This document shows, in pieces, positions 40,706 to 52,113 of a stretch of 64,000 nt of DNA. Both the position numbers and the translations under genes were made by a program. Within the stretch, counting starts at the first letter, position 1, and each line of letters opens with the position of its first letter. A model generated the notes under the pieces. That model was given only the letters and a program-made list of their open reading frames with translations, made no database searches and had not been told where the DNA came from. Source of the DNA: Pictodentalium vernedei. Taxonomy: Eukaryota; Mollusca; Scaphopoda; Dentaliida; Dentaliidae. The stretch is from contig CM062289.1 in the NCBI GenBank assembly GCA_031216915.1, positions 388,966,674 through 389,030,673 of the forward strand, written 5' to 3'.

Positions 40706-41589
40706 TTGTTTGGCCCTTCATCAGTCAACATCTCACTGATCTTTGTGCTTGTAAATCTCAGTTTAAAGGATGCCAGACATGTAATTTTTGGAGAAAATGT
40801 GATTCTAAGGAGGATAGAAGGAGGAGAGGAAAAAGAAGTGACAAAAAATAATCAGGGCTGTACTTAAAATTTTTTGATGAAATTATGTTAAGTTGCCTAT
40901 TTTCGAGGCATGGGCCTCATGTTGTCATTCTTGCTAATTGTTGCACTGCTTATTCAGTGTTTCCTCTTCCCTAACCTTCTAAAGTCCCCCCTTGCAATTC
41001 TCCCATGCTTTTGGCATATTTTTGAGAAATTTCATTTCTAAAATTTCCTGGGAGAGTTGCTTGGTTACAGAATGTTTTCTGTTATTTTCCCCATAGTTAC
41101 GTTTTCACCCATGGGTGTATAACGTTTGTGTTCTGCATCTTCCATCTGATGTTCTACAGATTCTCCCCTGGGAGTCTCTGTTTTGCATCAGATAGAGTGT
41201 AATTGATGACTGATTCCGGGCCAGTTTTTTCAGTGCCTGGAGTCATGTTTTCTGGTGTTTTTACACTGTTTGTTTTCATTGGCAACAGCCTTTTTTGAGG
41301 GGGGCTGTTTGCCTTTGCTGTAGTTATCTCACTATAAGATACATTTATATTATCCGAAAGTGTCTCATTAATTATTTAATATAAATTTAAAATTTTTGAC
41401 CACACTTTGCCATCGGATCCATCGGGGCTCAACGTTACTTTTCAGCAACTTGGGCTTCGCTGAAAAAATATTTTTTCAAAATTATTTTGTTTTGCAATTG
41501 TTTTTTCATTTATTAATGGATCATGTTATTATGTATCTTTGTGTCAGGGGTTTTTGCGAGTAACTAGGACTTATTGTTGTTCTTTCACA
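40706..41589 (+). other. 5' leader of DIRS copy 5
   Basis: Non-coding, nearly identical to the leaders of copies 3 and 4. Confidence 0.55.
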
Positions 41590-43908
41590 ATGAAGGGACA
41601 TTGTTCAAATTGTAATAGGAAGAAATCTTCCTCTGACTTTCATGATCATTGTATTAATTGTAGTCAGTGTTCTCGCATTAATCCCTGTCCTATATGTGAA
41701 TATTGGGATGAGAAACATTGGAAACGTGTGTCACGATATGTTGTTTCTGGAGAAAGAGCGATTCCGGCTCTTTCTCCGCAAGGTCACTCTACTCTCTCAG
41801 TTTCTATTTCAGAGGAACCAGAACAGGGTGATGTTTCCATGTTATCTTCTTCAAGTGTGCGTCCGTCATCACAAATGAATTCAGAGCTAGCGGCAAAAGT
41901 GCTCATGGAGATTAGACAAATGTCGTCCGCTAGCTCGCCCGGTGTAGCGTCCATTCACCGAATGGTTCGGCAGCCGGGTTCGTCCGATGCGGTCCAAGAG
42001 GAAATTTTGGGTGATGCGAGCACTATAAACATAATAGATGCACACCCAGTGACGGCGGATAGTAAGCGAGAACGGAGGAAGCCTTTGAGTCCAGTTCCTA
42101 GCTCGTCCAGGTCCAGCCGGGCCGCGAGCGAGAGAGGCCCCTCTCTCGTACAACAACATCTGGGACCAGATGTTGTGGTACAAAATGTGTCTTTAGCGGA
42201 GCATACGTCCGTCGCTCGGGACGCTCCGTTGTATAAGCAGTCCGCAGTGACTGTTAAGGCTTCCTCTTCTCGTCAGCGCACACGACCGCACCTTGGCTGC
42301 GTGACCGCCGATATATTACCAGCTTCGCCGATGAAGGATTCTTCGGCGACCAGGTCACACCATCCGGCAGCCAGGGATTCGAGACCAATGGACTCTGGAT
42401 GTTCGCATAGGAAAAGTATGCGGGAGCCATCTGATGCGGAGCTGCCCTCGGCGAAGCAGCGAAAGACTGCGCCTCCGCAGGTCTCGACGCCGGACATTCT
42501 TGTGCAGATAGCACAGCTTATCGCAGCATCCCAGCAGCCGACAGAAACGGTGTCGGATCGTGAATTATCCGACGACGCTGGGTCGGTACGCTCCGCCGAA
42601 GCATCGGGGGCGGACGACCGGGAACATCATGAGGTCCGACCGGATGGTGAAAGGGATACGGATGACTTGGAGCTATCCCTTTCGGAACAACATAAAGCTG
42701 CCGTCGACTTCATCCGGCACTTTCTCCCTCAAGTTGTTCCGTCGGGCCAGACTGCTGCGCTTCCGGACAAGAGAATTATAGCGTCATTGGACTCTGAATT
42801 TTTTGAGCGGTTCAGGGACATCGCTCCCGAGTTTCCGTCGCAGTCCAATAATGTTGCAAGAACATTTGAATTATTGAACGACGCTATATTTAAACTTGCT
42901 TCCAGAATGGGGAAAGCAGGTTTCTTGTCCGCTAATACTCTCAACCTGCCTTTCATTAATGCAAGGAATAAATTCGATGCGGCAGGACAGGGTATACCGA
43001 GAGTTCCTCTGCGTATGGACGACGAGACGGAAGACTTAGAGCTATCATTACCGTCGTCAGCTTCTATTCCAACCGCTGTGTTGGAAACAGCTATTGCGTC
43101 TAACAGAGCCAATTTAGATGCCTTATCTTACGCAGATCACCTTACTAAGGCGTTATCACTGCGCCTTCAGGGGAAAGAGTTTCAGGATATACAATCCTCT
43201 TTAAGACTTCTTTCAAGGGCAGTAGCTTATTCCACGTGTAACTCCGCCCTTTCAGTGGCAAATCTGGAGTTGGTTAGACGTGACGCAGCCCTAGCTACAT
43301 CCACACTAGTGGATTCTAAGGTGAAGAACTCTCTTAGAGTCGCTTCGGTCTCAGGAGAACTTCTCTGTTGTTCAGATCTGCTCCTAAGAAGTCGGATACA
43401 GCAGACACGAATAAGACAGGCACTTCTGGGTCTAATGCGCCCAAGAGAGGTTCCTATAGAGGTTCCGGTGCGTCCTCTTGGTCTTATTCGAGAGACCGTC
43501 AGAATAGCGACTCTCGTTCGGGACGTCCTTCAGGCCGGGACAATCGGTCGGACGCCCCGAGGTCGACGAGGCGAGGTGCGGGTCGTGGAAGACGTGGTTT
43601 CTCCTACTGCAGGCCTCGCAGGTCCAGGAGGTGATGGCTTAAACCTCTATCGCGTTCCGGTTGGCGGAAGATTGTCGAGCTTTTCACAAGAATGGGCGTC
43701 GATTACGGACGACCCTTGGGTGAGAGGAGTGACTTTGGAAGGTCTAAAGATATCCTTCAAACGAAAGCCTCCATTAACTCGAAGTCCAATGTGGACTCAT
43801 CTTCCGTCAAATACACAGAAAAGAGACGCTCTGTTATCAGAGGTGCAGTCTCTTTTAATGAAGAACGCGGTAGAGGTCGTAGAAAACCAGGAATCTCCGG
43901 GATTCTAG
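41590..43908 (+). pseudogene. Gag fused in frame to RT N-terminus by deletion, copy 5
   Basis: Starts at the conserved MKGHCSNC Met and matches the long Gag of copy 4, including the linker. At about 43360, 58 bp are missing between two TTCTCT repeats. This moves translation into the RT frame (GELLCCSDLLLRSR and onward through GGDGLNLYRVPVGG). The fusion ends at TAG 43906-43908 (TAC in the others), at the start of the RT fingers. The basic Gag tail is thereby lost from the fusion, although it remains readable from 43368 in the original frame. Confidence 0.88.
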
Positions 43909-46580
43909 AGCCATCTGTTTCTGGTTCCGAAACCAGACGGCTCGTTCCGTCCAGTCATAGATTTGAGCTGGATAAACAAGCTGATCGTCGCTCCGAAGTT
44001 TTATATGGAGACGATTCGATCGGTCAGAGCGAGTATTCGGGTGAACGATTATGCAACGAGCATAGATCTCAAAGATGCGTACTTTCACGTCATGGTACAT
44101 CCGACATTCCGAAAGTATCTACGCTTCGCAGTCCTAGGAGTGGTGTATCAATTCCGGGCGATGTGCTTCGGATTGAATCTAGCACCCTGGGCTTTCACTC
44201 GGGTAATGAACTCGGTAATGATCTACTTCCGAGCTCATTCGTCTGCGGTAACGTCGGCCTACCTGGACGACATTCTTCAGAGGTACGGCAACGAGTTAAC
44301 GCTTCAGAACGATGTTCAGAATCTTCTTCTATTGCTCCGACGTCTCGGTTTTATAGTAAACGAGGAGAAGTCGGATCTGGTGCCGTCCAAGTCATTCACT
44401 CATCTGGGAATGAGCTTCGAGACGCACAACAATCTTGTTCGTCTGCCGTTAACCAGAGCGAAATTAGTCATTTGTTACGCTCGCTATTGTCTGCACGCAG
44501 ACAAAGTCACGGCGAGAGAATTTATGAGACTGATAGGTCTGTGCGGAGCCGCCGCGGATCTCATTCCGATGGGGCGGTTACGCACACGTCCTCTTCAAAT
44601 TTTCCTGACTCAGAATTGGAGTGTGAAAATTCATTCGCTCTATGTAGACGTTCTCTTGTCAGATCAAGTGAAACAAGAGATACAGACTTGAGCAAACATT
44701 CAGTGGTTAACTCAAGGAGTTCCGCTGCAGTTGCCGGATCTGAGTTTTACCGTTATGACGGATGCCAGTCAAACAGGTTGGGGTGCATCATTAATCCCAA
44801 CGGATTCGAGATGCCAGGGTCTTTGGGATCCGCAATTCCTGTGCAAGCACATAAACATCAAGGAAATGATGTCAATTTGGCTTGCGTTACGTCACTGGAT
44901 GGACATTATTCACGATGCTCATGTCCAAATCCTATCCGACAATACGACAGTAGTGGCGTATATACGGAATCAGGGAGGCACTCATTCAGTTCCGTTGTTC
45001 AATCTAATGGAAAGAATCCTTCTGTTTGCGTTAGAACATCACGTTCTTCTTTCGGTCCGTCACATACCGGGTCGTCTGAATGTGCTAGCAGACTCCCTTT
45101 CACGAAAGGGTCGCTTGTTGCCGTCGGAGTGGACTCTCAACAAACAAGTATTCAATCAGATTTGCTACCGATGGGAACGGCCAATGATAGACTTATTTGC
45201 GACACATCTCAACAATCAGTTGCAGACGTATGTGTCTCCGTGTCCGGATCCAAGAGCTTTTGCAGTAGACGCTCTGTCGATCCCTTGGGACGGAATGATA
45301 GGATATGCGTATCCTCCAGCGCCGTTAATTCAACAAGTATTGCTAAAGATAAAACAATCTCAATGCAAGATTCTGTTGCTAGCATCTCTGTCGCCACAGA
45401 GACCGTGGATAAATCTACTCAGGTGTCTGTTGTGGGACCTACCGCGGAAGCTTCCTCCACGGGAGGATCTTCTTTCGCAGGGGAAATTGCGCCAACTCCA
45501 TCACAACCCGCAAGGTCTCAACCTTCACGTTTTTCCGTTGTGCGGTCCTTCTTGCATGGCAAGCACTTTACAGGACGAGCAGTGGACGCGATTTCTAACT
45601 GTAGGAGGACCTCCTCTTCGCTAGACTATGCGGCTAAGTGGAAGGTTTTTCGTCGTTGGTGTAGGGATCATTCTGTAGATATATTCGATCCCTCTATACC
45701 AGACATTGCAATCTTTCTAGTATACTTGTTTGACGAAATCAAACTGCAGCCTGTTACTATAAAGGGTTATAGATCTATGTTATCTGATACCTATGCACAT
45801 CATGATAGTTTACAAATTGGATCTAATGTCTCTTTATCGAAGTTGGTTAGAAACTTTTCGATAAATAGACCCAGAACTCTTAGATTAATTCCTAAGTGGA
45901 ATTTAGCTTGGGTTCTCCTTAAATTGAAGGAAATGCCATTTGAACCTCTTGGGACAGTAGATTTCAAATTCTTATCTTATAAGACAGCTTTTCTCTTAGC
46001 TTTCTCTTCTGCCAGAAGAGTCAGTGAGCTTCATGCACTATAGGTGGATGATTCTCATTATTGTAGTGTTGGGAACACTATCACCTTCACTACTAATGTG
46101 GGTTTTTTAGCTAAGAATCAGGCTCCTAATAAATATCCGGAACCTATTGTTATTAAGGCTCTTCCGTCTTCAGACGGGCGTAGGCCTTTACTCTGTCCTG
46201 TTAGAGCACTACGTATCTATAAACAGAGATCTCAGTTTATCAGAAAGGGACGGAAACGTTTCTTTCTGTCTTTGATGCCTAATAGAAAGGACATTTCAGT
46301 CCATTCTATTGCTAGATGGATTCAGTTAACTATCCGTACTGCTTATGAAGATTTATCTTCTTCTCAGCAGTCTGTGCTTAAGATTTCTGCTCATGAAGTA
46401 AGAGCTCTTTCTACTTCCTGGGCTTATGCTGATAGTGTTGCTATTACAGATTTAATGAAGGCTGCTTATTGGTCTCAGCCATCCACATTTACGAATTTTT
46501 ATCTCAGAAATATTGAGTCCATTTCTGGAGACCTGCATTGTTTAGGTCCGTTATCTGTTGCTCAGAATGTCGTCCACTAA
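43692..46580 (+). pseudogene. DIRS tyrosine recombinase with overlapping N-terminal frame, copy 5
   Basis: Open from 43692 through the RT overlap to a TCG-to-TAG stop at 46041-46043, directly after the first catalytic Arg region (ARRVSELHAL). The rest, with HEVRAL, AYWSQ and NFYLR, is open to 46580. The stop removes three of the four catalytic positions. Confidence 0.9.
43909..45624 (+). pseudogene. DIRS RT-RNase H-methyltransferase remainder, copy 5
   Basis: The frame continues after the TAG at 43906 with all RT motifs (SIDLKDAYF, AYLDDIL), then a TGG-to-TGA stop at 44689-44691 between RT and RNase H. RNase H (MTDAS, IKEMMS, LSDNTT, ADSLSR) and the methyltransferase-like part (DLFAT, YPPAP) are open from 44692 to the stop at 45622-45624. 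Confidence 0.9.
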
Positions 46581-46677
46581 ACAGTTGCAACTATAGTTAT
46601 GCAGGCTTTCTGTTCCGGCAGTGACTCCGTCCGGCTGCCCTCTTCGCTCTGGGCTATTTGACCCAGGGCAAGGGGAA

Positions 46678-46692
46678 GGGGGGGGGGGGGGG
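46678..46692 (+). repeat. Poly-G tract, copy 5 (15 G)
   Basis: Conserved position after the recombinase stop. Confidence 0.85.
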
Positions 46693-47183
46693 CGGGTGTT
46701 CCCTTAGGTCACCTGCTTTATAGTGAAAAGCAAGGGAATGCCTCCTCCAAGTCAGTATTTCTGAGTCGCTTCCGGGATGGTTTTAAAGTGTAATATTAAT
46801 ATTTAAATTAATTCATGTCTTATTTTTAAAGTGTAGCTCGGTGTGAAGCATTTGTATATGTCAAGTGTCAAACGGGCTTTAATATACAATACTCGGACAC
46901 TTTTAAATGACTATAAAGAGTCTCAATTCTCTGGACTACTTTATTTATTGGCTTGCTTTAAAAATAATTAGTATAAGGGTTATACTGGATGTTAATAGAG
47001 AACATGAATGTTATTGTGCTCAATTATTAAGGGTATTGTATCTTTCTAATTTAATATTAAATAAGAAAGATACATGTAAAGCCTAATACTCCTTTTCTCC
47101 TTAAGGGGTTACCTCTTTACTATATAGTTGAGCTTATTGGATTTTCCTCTATGTCCTAGGCCCTCCAGCCTGTTTACTATTCA

Positions 47184-47270
47184 GCTAAGTCTGGGTCATT
47201 GGTACTGTATAAAAATGTTAAAAAATTTATAGTAATTTATATATTTTTTATACTTACCAATGACCCAGAC
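47184..47270 (+). repeat. Internal complementary region, copy 5
   Basis: 87 bp, inverse of the joined right and left tips, with one mismatch (GGTACTGTAT for GGTACAGTAT). Confidence 0.93.
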
Positions 47271-47345
47271 GGGGATGGCCCTCCCTGGAGTTGGGAACTC
47301 TTGCCTCCCCGCTGAGTACATAGCGCTGACCAGGCACTGCCAGTA

Positions 47346-47573
47346 AGAATGATAATTGGCGCCAATTTCGGGACGTCTGCGTCACTGCGCATGCGCAGTA
47401 GAGGCGTAGTATGGATGTCCTTTAGGACATGATTTCTTTTTGTTTTGGATGCAAATTTTGGGGATTGGGGGGCAAAATTTGTGTTTGGCCCTGGTTTTGT
47501 TAGAGTTAGCACCAGCTAAGTCTGGGTCATTGGTAAGTATAAAAAATATATAAATTACTATAAATTTTTTAAC
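47346..47573 (+). repeat. Right inverted terminal repeat, copy 5
   Basis: Inverse of 40504-40705. The NRF-1-like palindrome is at 47384-47399. Confidence 0.92.
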
Positions 47574-48694
47574 ATTTATTAGGCAGACGCATTATTGTAC
47601 AGATAAAATAAATTCTTGCTCTTCTTATAGAGCTCATGAGAATTTTGGGGCTATTTGGATCAGTTATGGAACTGCCAATAGGACACCTATGTATGTGGTC
47701 TCAGTTCTTGGCATCATTATTTGGAGTAGTATTTTCTTTCTCCGAACAGTCAGTGGTTGTTACGGACCTAGGAAACAATGAATTATTTCGGGGACGGTCC
47801 TTGACGAGTCTGTTAATCATAGCTCGTTTCATGTTCTAAATCCAGGTTTCCTTGAGATACAGTACACATTCTCGTATATTCGCACGTTCAATTGGAGTGT
47901 TATTATTGGAATTAATTGTACACCTGAACGGGATCGCCTGTTGGTTGCCTTAGAAACGTGTTTTCTCTTCAGATAGTTTCCATTGGGATTCAATTGGACA
48001 AGTGTATGGTTGTACACATTATATCACCAGTTTTTGACCTATCTACATATTCCGACTCTGGTATACGTTAGAAGCATGCGTTGTTAATTACCGGGATCGC
48101 CACGATAGCCTTAGCTTCTGAAGTGGCATTAAGCACCAATAATTAATTATAATTAATAACTGGGTGGCTGTTGGGTGAATATATATTGATTATTTGGTAC
48201 CGCTTTTCCCTGATTCCAGAGCACTCCCCTCTTTGTTTTGAAGAATATTCCTTCAAAAAAAAAAAAAAAGTGGGGGGGATTTTTCTTTATCTCGTCCAGC
48301 TTGATAAGTGTGTAACTCTGAGTGAAGCTGTTTTGTCTGTAGATGATTGTGGATCCTAGATACAGCTTGTTTATTATTTATATATGGCGTATGTTTGTGG
48401 GGGTTAGTCTCTCATTCTCGAATACACCATCCTAATTTAAGGGGCTTAGCCTGGACTAGCCTTAAAAATTGGGGGGCTTGTTACACCCAATTAGCGTAAT
48501 CTTTCATGCTAAGATTGCGGAATTACTTGAATATGGCTCCTTATTTATGATATGTCTTCTCTATTATTGTATAGAGAGACATACATGTAACTCCTTTTAA
48601 ATTTATTTTCTTTTCACCTTGGAATCTAGGCTTAGGAGCTATATTTGGTCTGCTAATTCTTAAGTCCTAGGCCCTCCGCCTTTTTTACGATTCA
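47574..48694 (+). other. DIRS family B 3' region, second part (copy 6)
   Basis: Collinear with 61550-62374 of copy 7 (TTCTGAAGTGGCATTAAGCACC, TTTGGTACCGCT, GGCTTAG(C/T)CTGGACTAGCC). No recombinase motif is found in any frame I read. Confidence 0.7.
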
Positions 48695-48781
48695 GCTAGT
48701 CTGGGCCATTGGTTATTAGTATAAAAATATGATAAATTTTAAGTAACTTGTATATTTTTTATACTTACCAATTGTCCAGAC
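48695..48781 (+). repeat. Internal complementary region, copy 6
   Basis: Inverse of the copy 6 tips: GCTAGTCTGGGCCATTGG matches its own right repeat (CAGCTAGTCTGGGCC), which lacks two bases present in family A. Confidence 0.82.
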
Positions 48782-48851
48782 GGGGATGGCCCTTCCATGA
48801 GTGAGCACTCATACCTCCCCGCTGAGTTATTATTAGTATGCTCATCTACAA

Positions 48852-49076
48852 AGAATGATGTTGGCGCCAATTCCGGTCTCTTCCTGACTACTGCGCATGG
48901 TCAGATGGTAAAGGTATGGAGGGCCAGATAGGACTTTTAATTTTCGGTATTGTATGCAAATTTGGGGGATTGGGGGGTTCAAAATTTGTGTTTGGCCCTT
49001 GATAATATCGAGTTTGCACCAGCTAGTCTGGGCCATTGGTAAGTATAAAAACAATACAAATTACTTTAAATTAATC
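48852..49076 (+). repeat. Right inverted terminal repeat, copy 6
   Basis: Diverged inverse of 35814-36018, ending TTAAATTAATC. Confidence 0.82.
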
Positions 49077-49761
49077 ATTTTTTTTAAACAGTGCAATTTG
49101 TAGATTATGCGGTTGAGTGAGCCTTTATTAGGTAAAGGGTTAATCCATATCCTTTTATTGTATTTACTATTACCTGACAACTTGTTAACTTGAAGAGTGC
49201 TAGAAGCCCATATTTGGGCTTTATTTTGAATGCAGGCAACGTAACTAATAGTCTTCAATTTCTGTGGCCGTATTTCACATTATCTTTTAAGTGACATTTT
49301 TCAGTTGTTACACATTTCTTTCCTTAGAAATTTATGGGAGAGTTCCTATTGACACCCAGAATTCCTAACAAGACAAATACATGTGGCTATATTTTGACAA
49401 CCCCAAATAATTTAGCACTCTATCAGATAACATTTGCCCCCAAAAAAGTGCTTAGAATAATTTTCAATTTTTATCTCCAAGAGATATCTTGTTAATCCTC
49501 ATTGGAAGCTCTTTTCAAATAGGACTCATAAACTACGTAAGTTCTGGGGATAATAATTGAAAAAATAAAATTTTGGAATGGCACTTTATGAAATTAGTGG
49601 TTACTGGGTATAACCTTTATGTTAGGTAAAGGGTAAATTTGCCTATATCAATGGTTACTGATAACTTTAATTTACGGATACTCTCCAAAAATGTATCAGA
49701 AAACATTGTCATGTTATCAGTCATATATGAAAATTTGGTTTATTTGTTTGTTTACTTTTAG
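49077..49761. other. Host intron 3 DNA before exon 4
   Basis: AT-rich intron. TTAGGTAAAGGGTTAA phrases occur near 49130 and 49622. It ends TTTACTTTTAG, the acceptor of exon 4. Confidence 0.55.
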
Positions 49762-49909
49762 ATCTTGTACAACCAGTGGAAACTCCAATTACAAAGTCAG
49801 AATATAAAGATGTCAAGAAGTTTCTATTTGACTGTGTTGAGAATGGAGGCATCATCGATCTGATGAACAGATTTCTAATCTCTGTTGCTTATAAGGATAA
49901 CTTTAAATG
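49762..49909 (+). CDS. CABIN1: Host exon 4 of window: CABIN1-like conserved block
   Basis: A 148-bp exon after TTTACTTTTAG and before GTATTTG. Its first two bases complete the codon left by exon 3 (G + AT), then 48 codons follow and two bases remain. The peptide (TPITKSEYKDVKKFLFD, then NGGIIDLMNRFL) matches the pattern I recall from CABIN1, where a SEKQDV..FL....NGGI..LM.R.L block follows the acidic linker. It is the best-conserved exon here and the strongest support for the gene name. The following exon was not found within the window. Confidence 0.82.
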
Positions 49910-51026
49910 GTATTTGTTCTCCTTCATTTTTTTTTGTAGACCTGTACAAATTAGTAATTGGAATGTCAACAAAATGAGTTACCTGGGAAATTTCTTTTTT
50001 CTGCTACACATTTTTTGAGCAAGAGAAAGGCTAAATAATACTCATAGGCCTTCCCCGTGTGAACCCTGAGAAGGAGAGCAGTGTTGATTATTTACTATGG
50101 TAGAAAAAACTGCTTTCCTTTTATATTTTGATCTGCTTCTTTCTTGACTTTCATTTATAAATATGTTGTATGTGATGATGTAACATTGTGTTGAAAATGC
50201 CCCAGGGAGCCCTTATGAACAGTATATTACATCATGGCATTCCAGTGAGAGAATACTAAATTTTATCATAAGATTAAAATGTGAAACAAGTGTTTTAGGT
50301 TCATTTTTGTATATGGTATGTCAACCAGTTTCTGTTGAGTTATGTCATATTCTATGATATGGTACACTCAGGGACCAGCCTATGGAGGAATTTTAGAGAG
50401 ACTTCATGGCTCCCTCCAGAAAAAATAGGGAGACTGCAGAGTCAAGTAGGGAGACATCATAGGCAAGTGGGGAAAATTAAGAATATTTATGTATCACCCC
50501 CTGCTGCCCCTTCATATTTTCAGCTTGTGGGCCTCCTTTAATGCCTGATTAATCCAGGTCCATTTGTCTATGATGCATCTGTGCCAGGTTAAAAAATCAC
50601 AAAGTAATTATTGATTGAAAATCCCCTACTGCTACCCTCACCTTCATGACCCTTCCCCTCTTCTTCGTGCCAATCCCCACAGCACCCTGCTTTTCACCAA
50701 TGTGTGCTAAGCTAATAATTGATAAGTCTGAAAGTGTGAATAGGAAAAAATGTAAAAAGGTTGCTTGGAAAGTACTTTTTCATGATCCTTCATATGCACA
50801 CTTGTGCCCTGTACAAAGCTTTTTCATCACTAAAACTTTTTTTTCACGTGTTTCAATTCTCTTCATGTTTTTCTACGAATAGATGGCTCAATAGTAACAA
50901 TCGTCAGCAAAATGAAATAAAAATACAGTGTTAGAAAATACGTCTGTTGTGTATACATTTTCAGCATCCTGAGTGACGTAACCTACTTTCAAACTGGGTT
51001 ATTTTGTAGAGTCGTGCAATTCACCT
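49910..51026. other. Start of host intron 4
   Basis: No exon with a matching phase was found. Some low-complexity T and C tracts, nothing else recognised. Confidence 0.5.
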
Positions 51027-51237
51027 ATATTTTTCCACTATAACCAGTGGCCCAGACTTAGCTGGTGCTAACTCCAAAATATCGAGGGCCAAACACAAAT
51101 TTTGCCCCCCCCCCCCCCCCCCACATCCCCAAAATTTGCATGCAAAACTGAAAATTAGAAGTCCTATCTGGCCCTCCATACATTTACTCTCCGCGCATGC
51201 GCCAGGAAGTGACCGGAATTGGCGGCAACATCATTCT
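51027..51237 (+). repeat. Left inverted terminal repeat, copy 7
   Basis: Begins ATATTTTTCCACTATAACC, the inverse of the family B internal complementary region. It contains a long C run near 51105-51122 that is not in the right repeat. Confidence 0.85.
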
Positions 51238-52113
51238 TTGTTTTGCCCTCAGTCAGATAACAACAAACTGACTTTTGTGCTTTTAAATCTCAGTTTATAA
51301 TGATGCCAGACACAAATCAATGGTTAATTTGGTGGATCCAAAGACACAACTGGATGAAGGAAGGAAGAAACGGTGGTTTGAAACGTTCAGGGCTGTAACT
51401 TGATAATATTTATAAAAATTAGTTCATGTTCCCCAATTTCGTGACATGGGCCTGACGTCATCATTATTGCTGATGATTTTTCCACTGTTTGTTAAGTATT
51501 CCTTCCCTATCCTTCCTTGAAGCCCTCCAGTTAAACTCCCAAGCTTTTTGGCTTGTTTTATTGAAATTTTTTATAAAATTTCTTGGGAGTTTGACATGTT
51601 ACACAGACTGTTTATTCTGTATATCTCCATAGTTACGTCCTCACCCTTGGGGCGTTTTGGTCATACATCCGATGTATCGGTTTTTCTTCTGATGAAGAGC
51701 TTGCTTTACATCGGATAGTTCAAAAATCTGTTAATGACTTCAGGCCGTGTTGCCTGGAGTCTTGTTTCCGGTTTTCATTCTGACGTTGTTTACATTGACA
51801 GTGCTCTATTTATACATGTAGTTTCCTATTTATTATTTGGTAGGACTGTTGTAAGATACATTAAATATTCTGGTAGTGTAGCAATTAATTTTTTGGATAG
51901 AAAAATAATTTTTGTCCACACTTGGGCTCTATCGGGATACATTTGGGCACATCTTTCCCTTTGGGAACTTCGGCTCTTGTCAAAATTTTTCGAAAAATTT
52001 TTTTATGTAAATTATTTTTCGATTTATATTTTGAATGTTATTTGTTATGTATCTTTTTATAATATTTAATGTGGAGTTGGTGGAAGTACGATCGACTTTA
52101 TTTTTTCTTCATT
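51238..52113 (+). other. 5' leader of DIRS copy 7
   Basis: Collinear with the copy 6 leader (CTCCATAGTTACGTCCTCACCC, CTATCGGGATACATTTGGGC). Confidence 0.6.

Larger units (their letters stand above)
40504..47573 (+). mobile_element. DIRS-like retrotransposon, family A copy 5 (nested in copy 6, genes broken)
   Basis: A 7,070-bp full element. It is very close to copies 3 and 4 but has a 58-bp loss in Gag and three nonsense changes. Both terminal repeats and the internal complementary region are intact, so it could still be mobilised by proteins from another copy. It interrupts the 3' region of family B copy 6. Confidence 0.95.
35814..49076 (+). mobile_element. DIRS-like retrotransposon, family B copy 6 (split by copy 5)
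   Basis: A decayed element in two parts, 35814-40503 and 47574-49076, with family A copy 5 inserted between them. Joining the parts restores a sequence collinear with copy 7 at about 61535-61560 (GCATTATATTATTAGGC). The left and right terminal repeats, the internal complementary region and Gag remnants are recognisable. RT is limited to its first part and no recombinase is found. Its terminal sequence reads GGCCCAGAC where family A reads GACCCAGAC. Confidence 0.88.
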
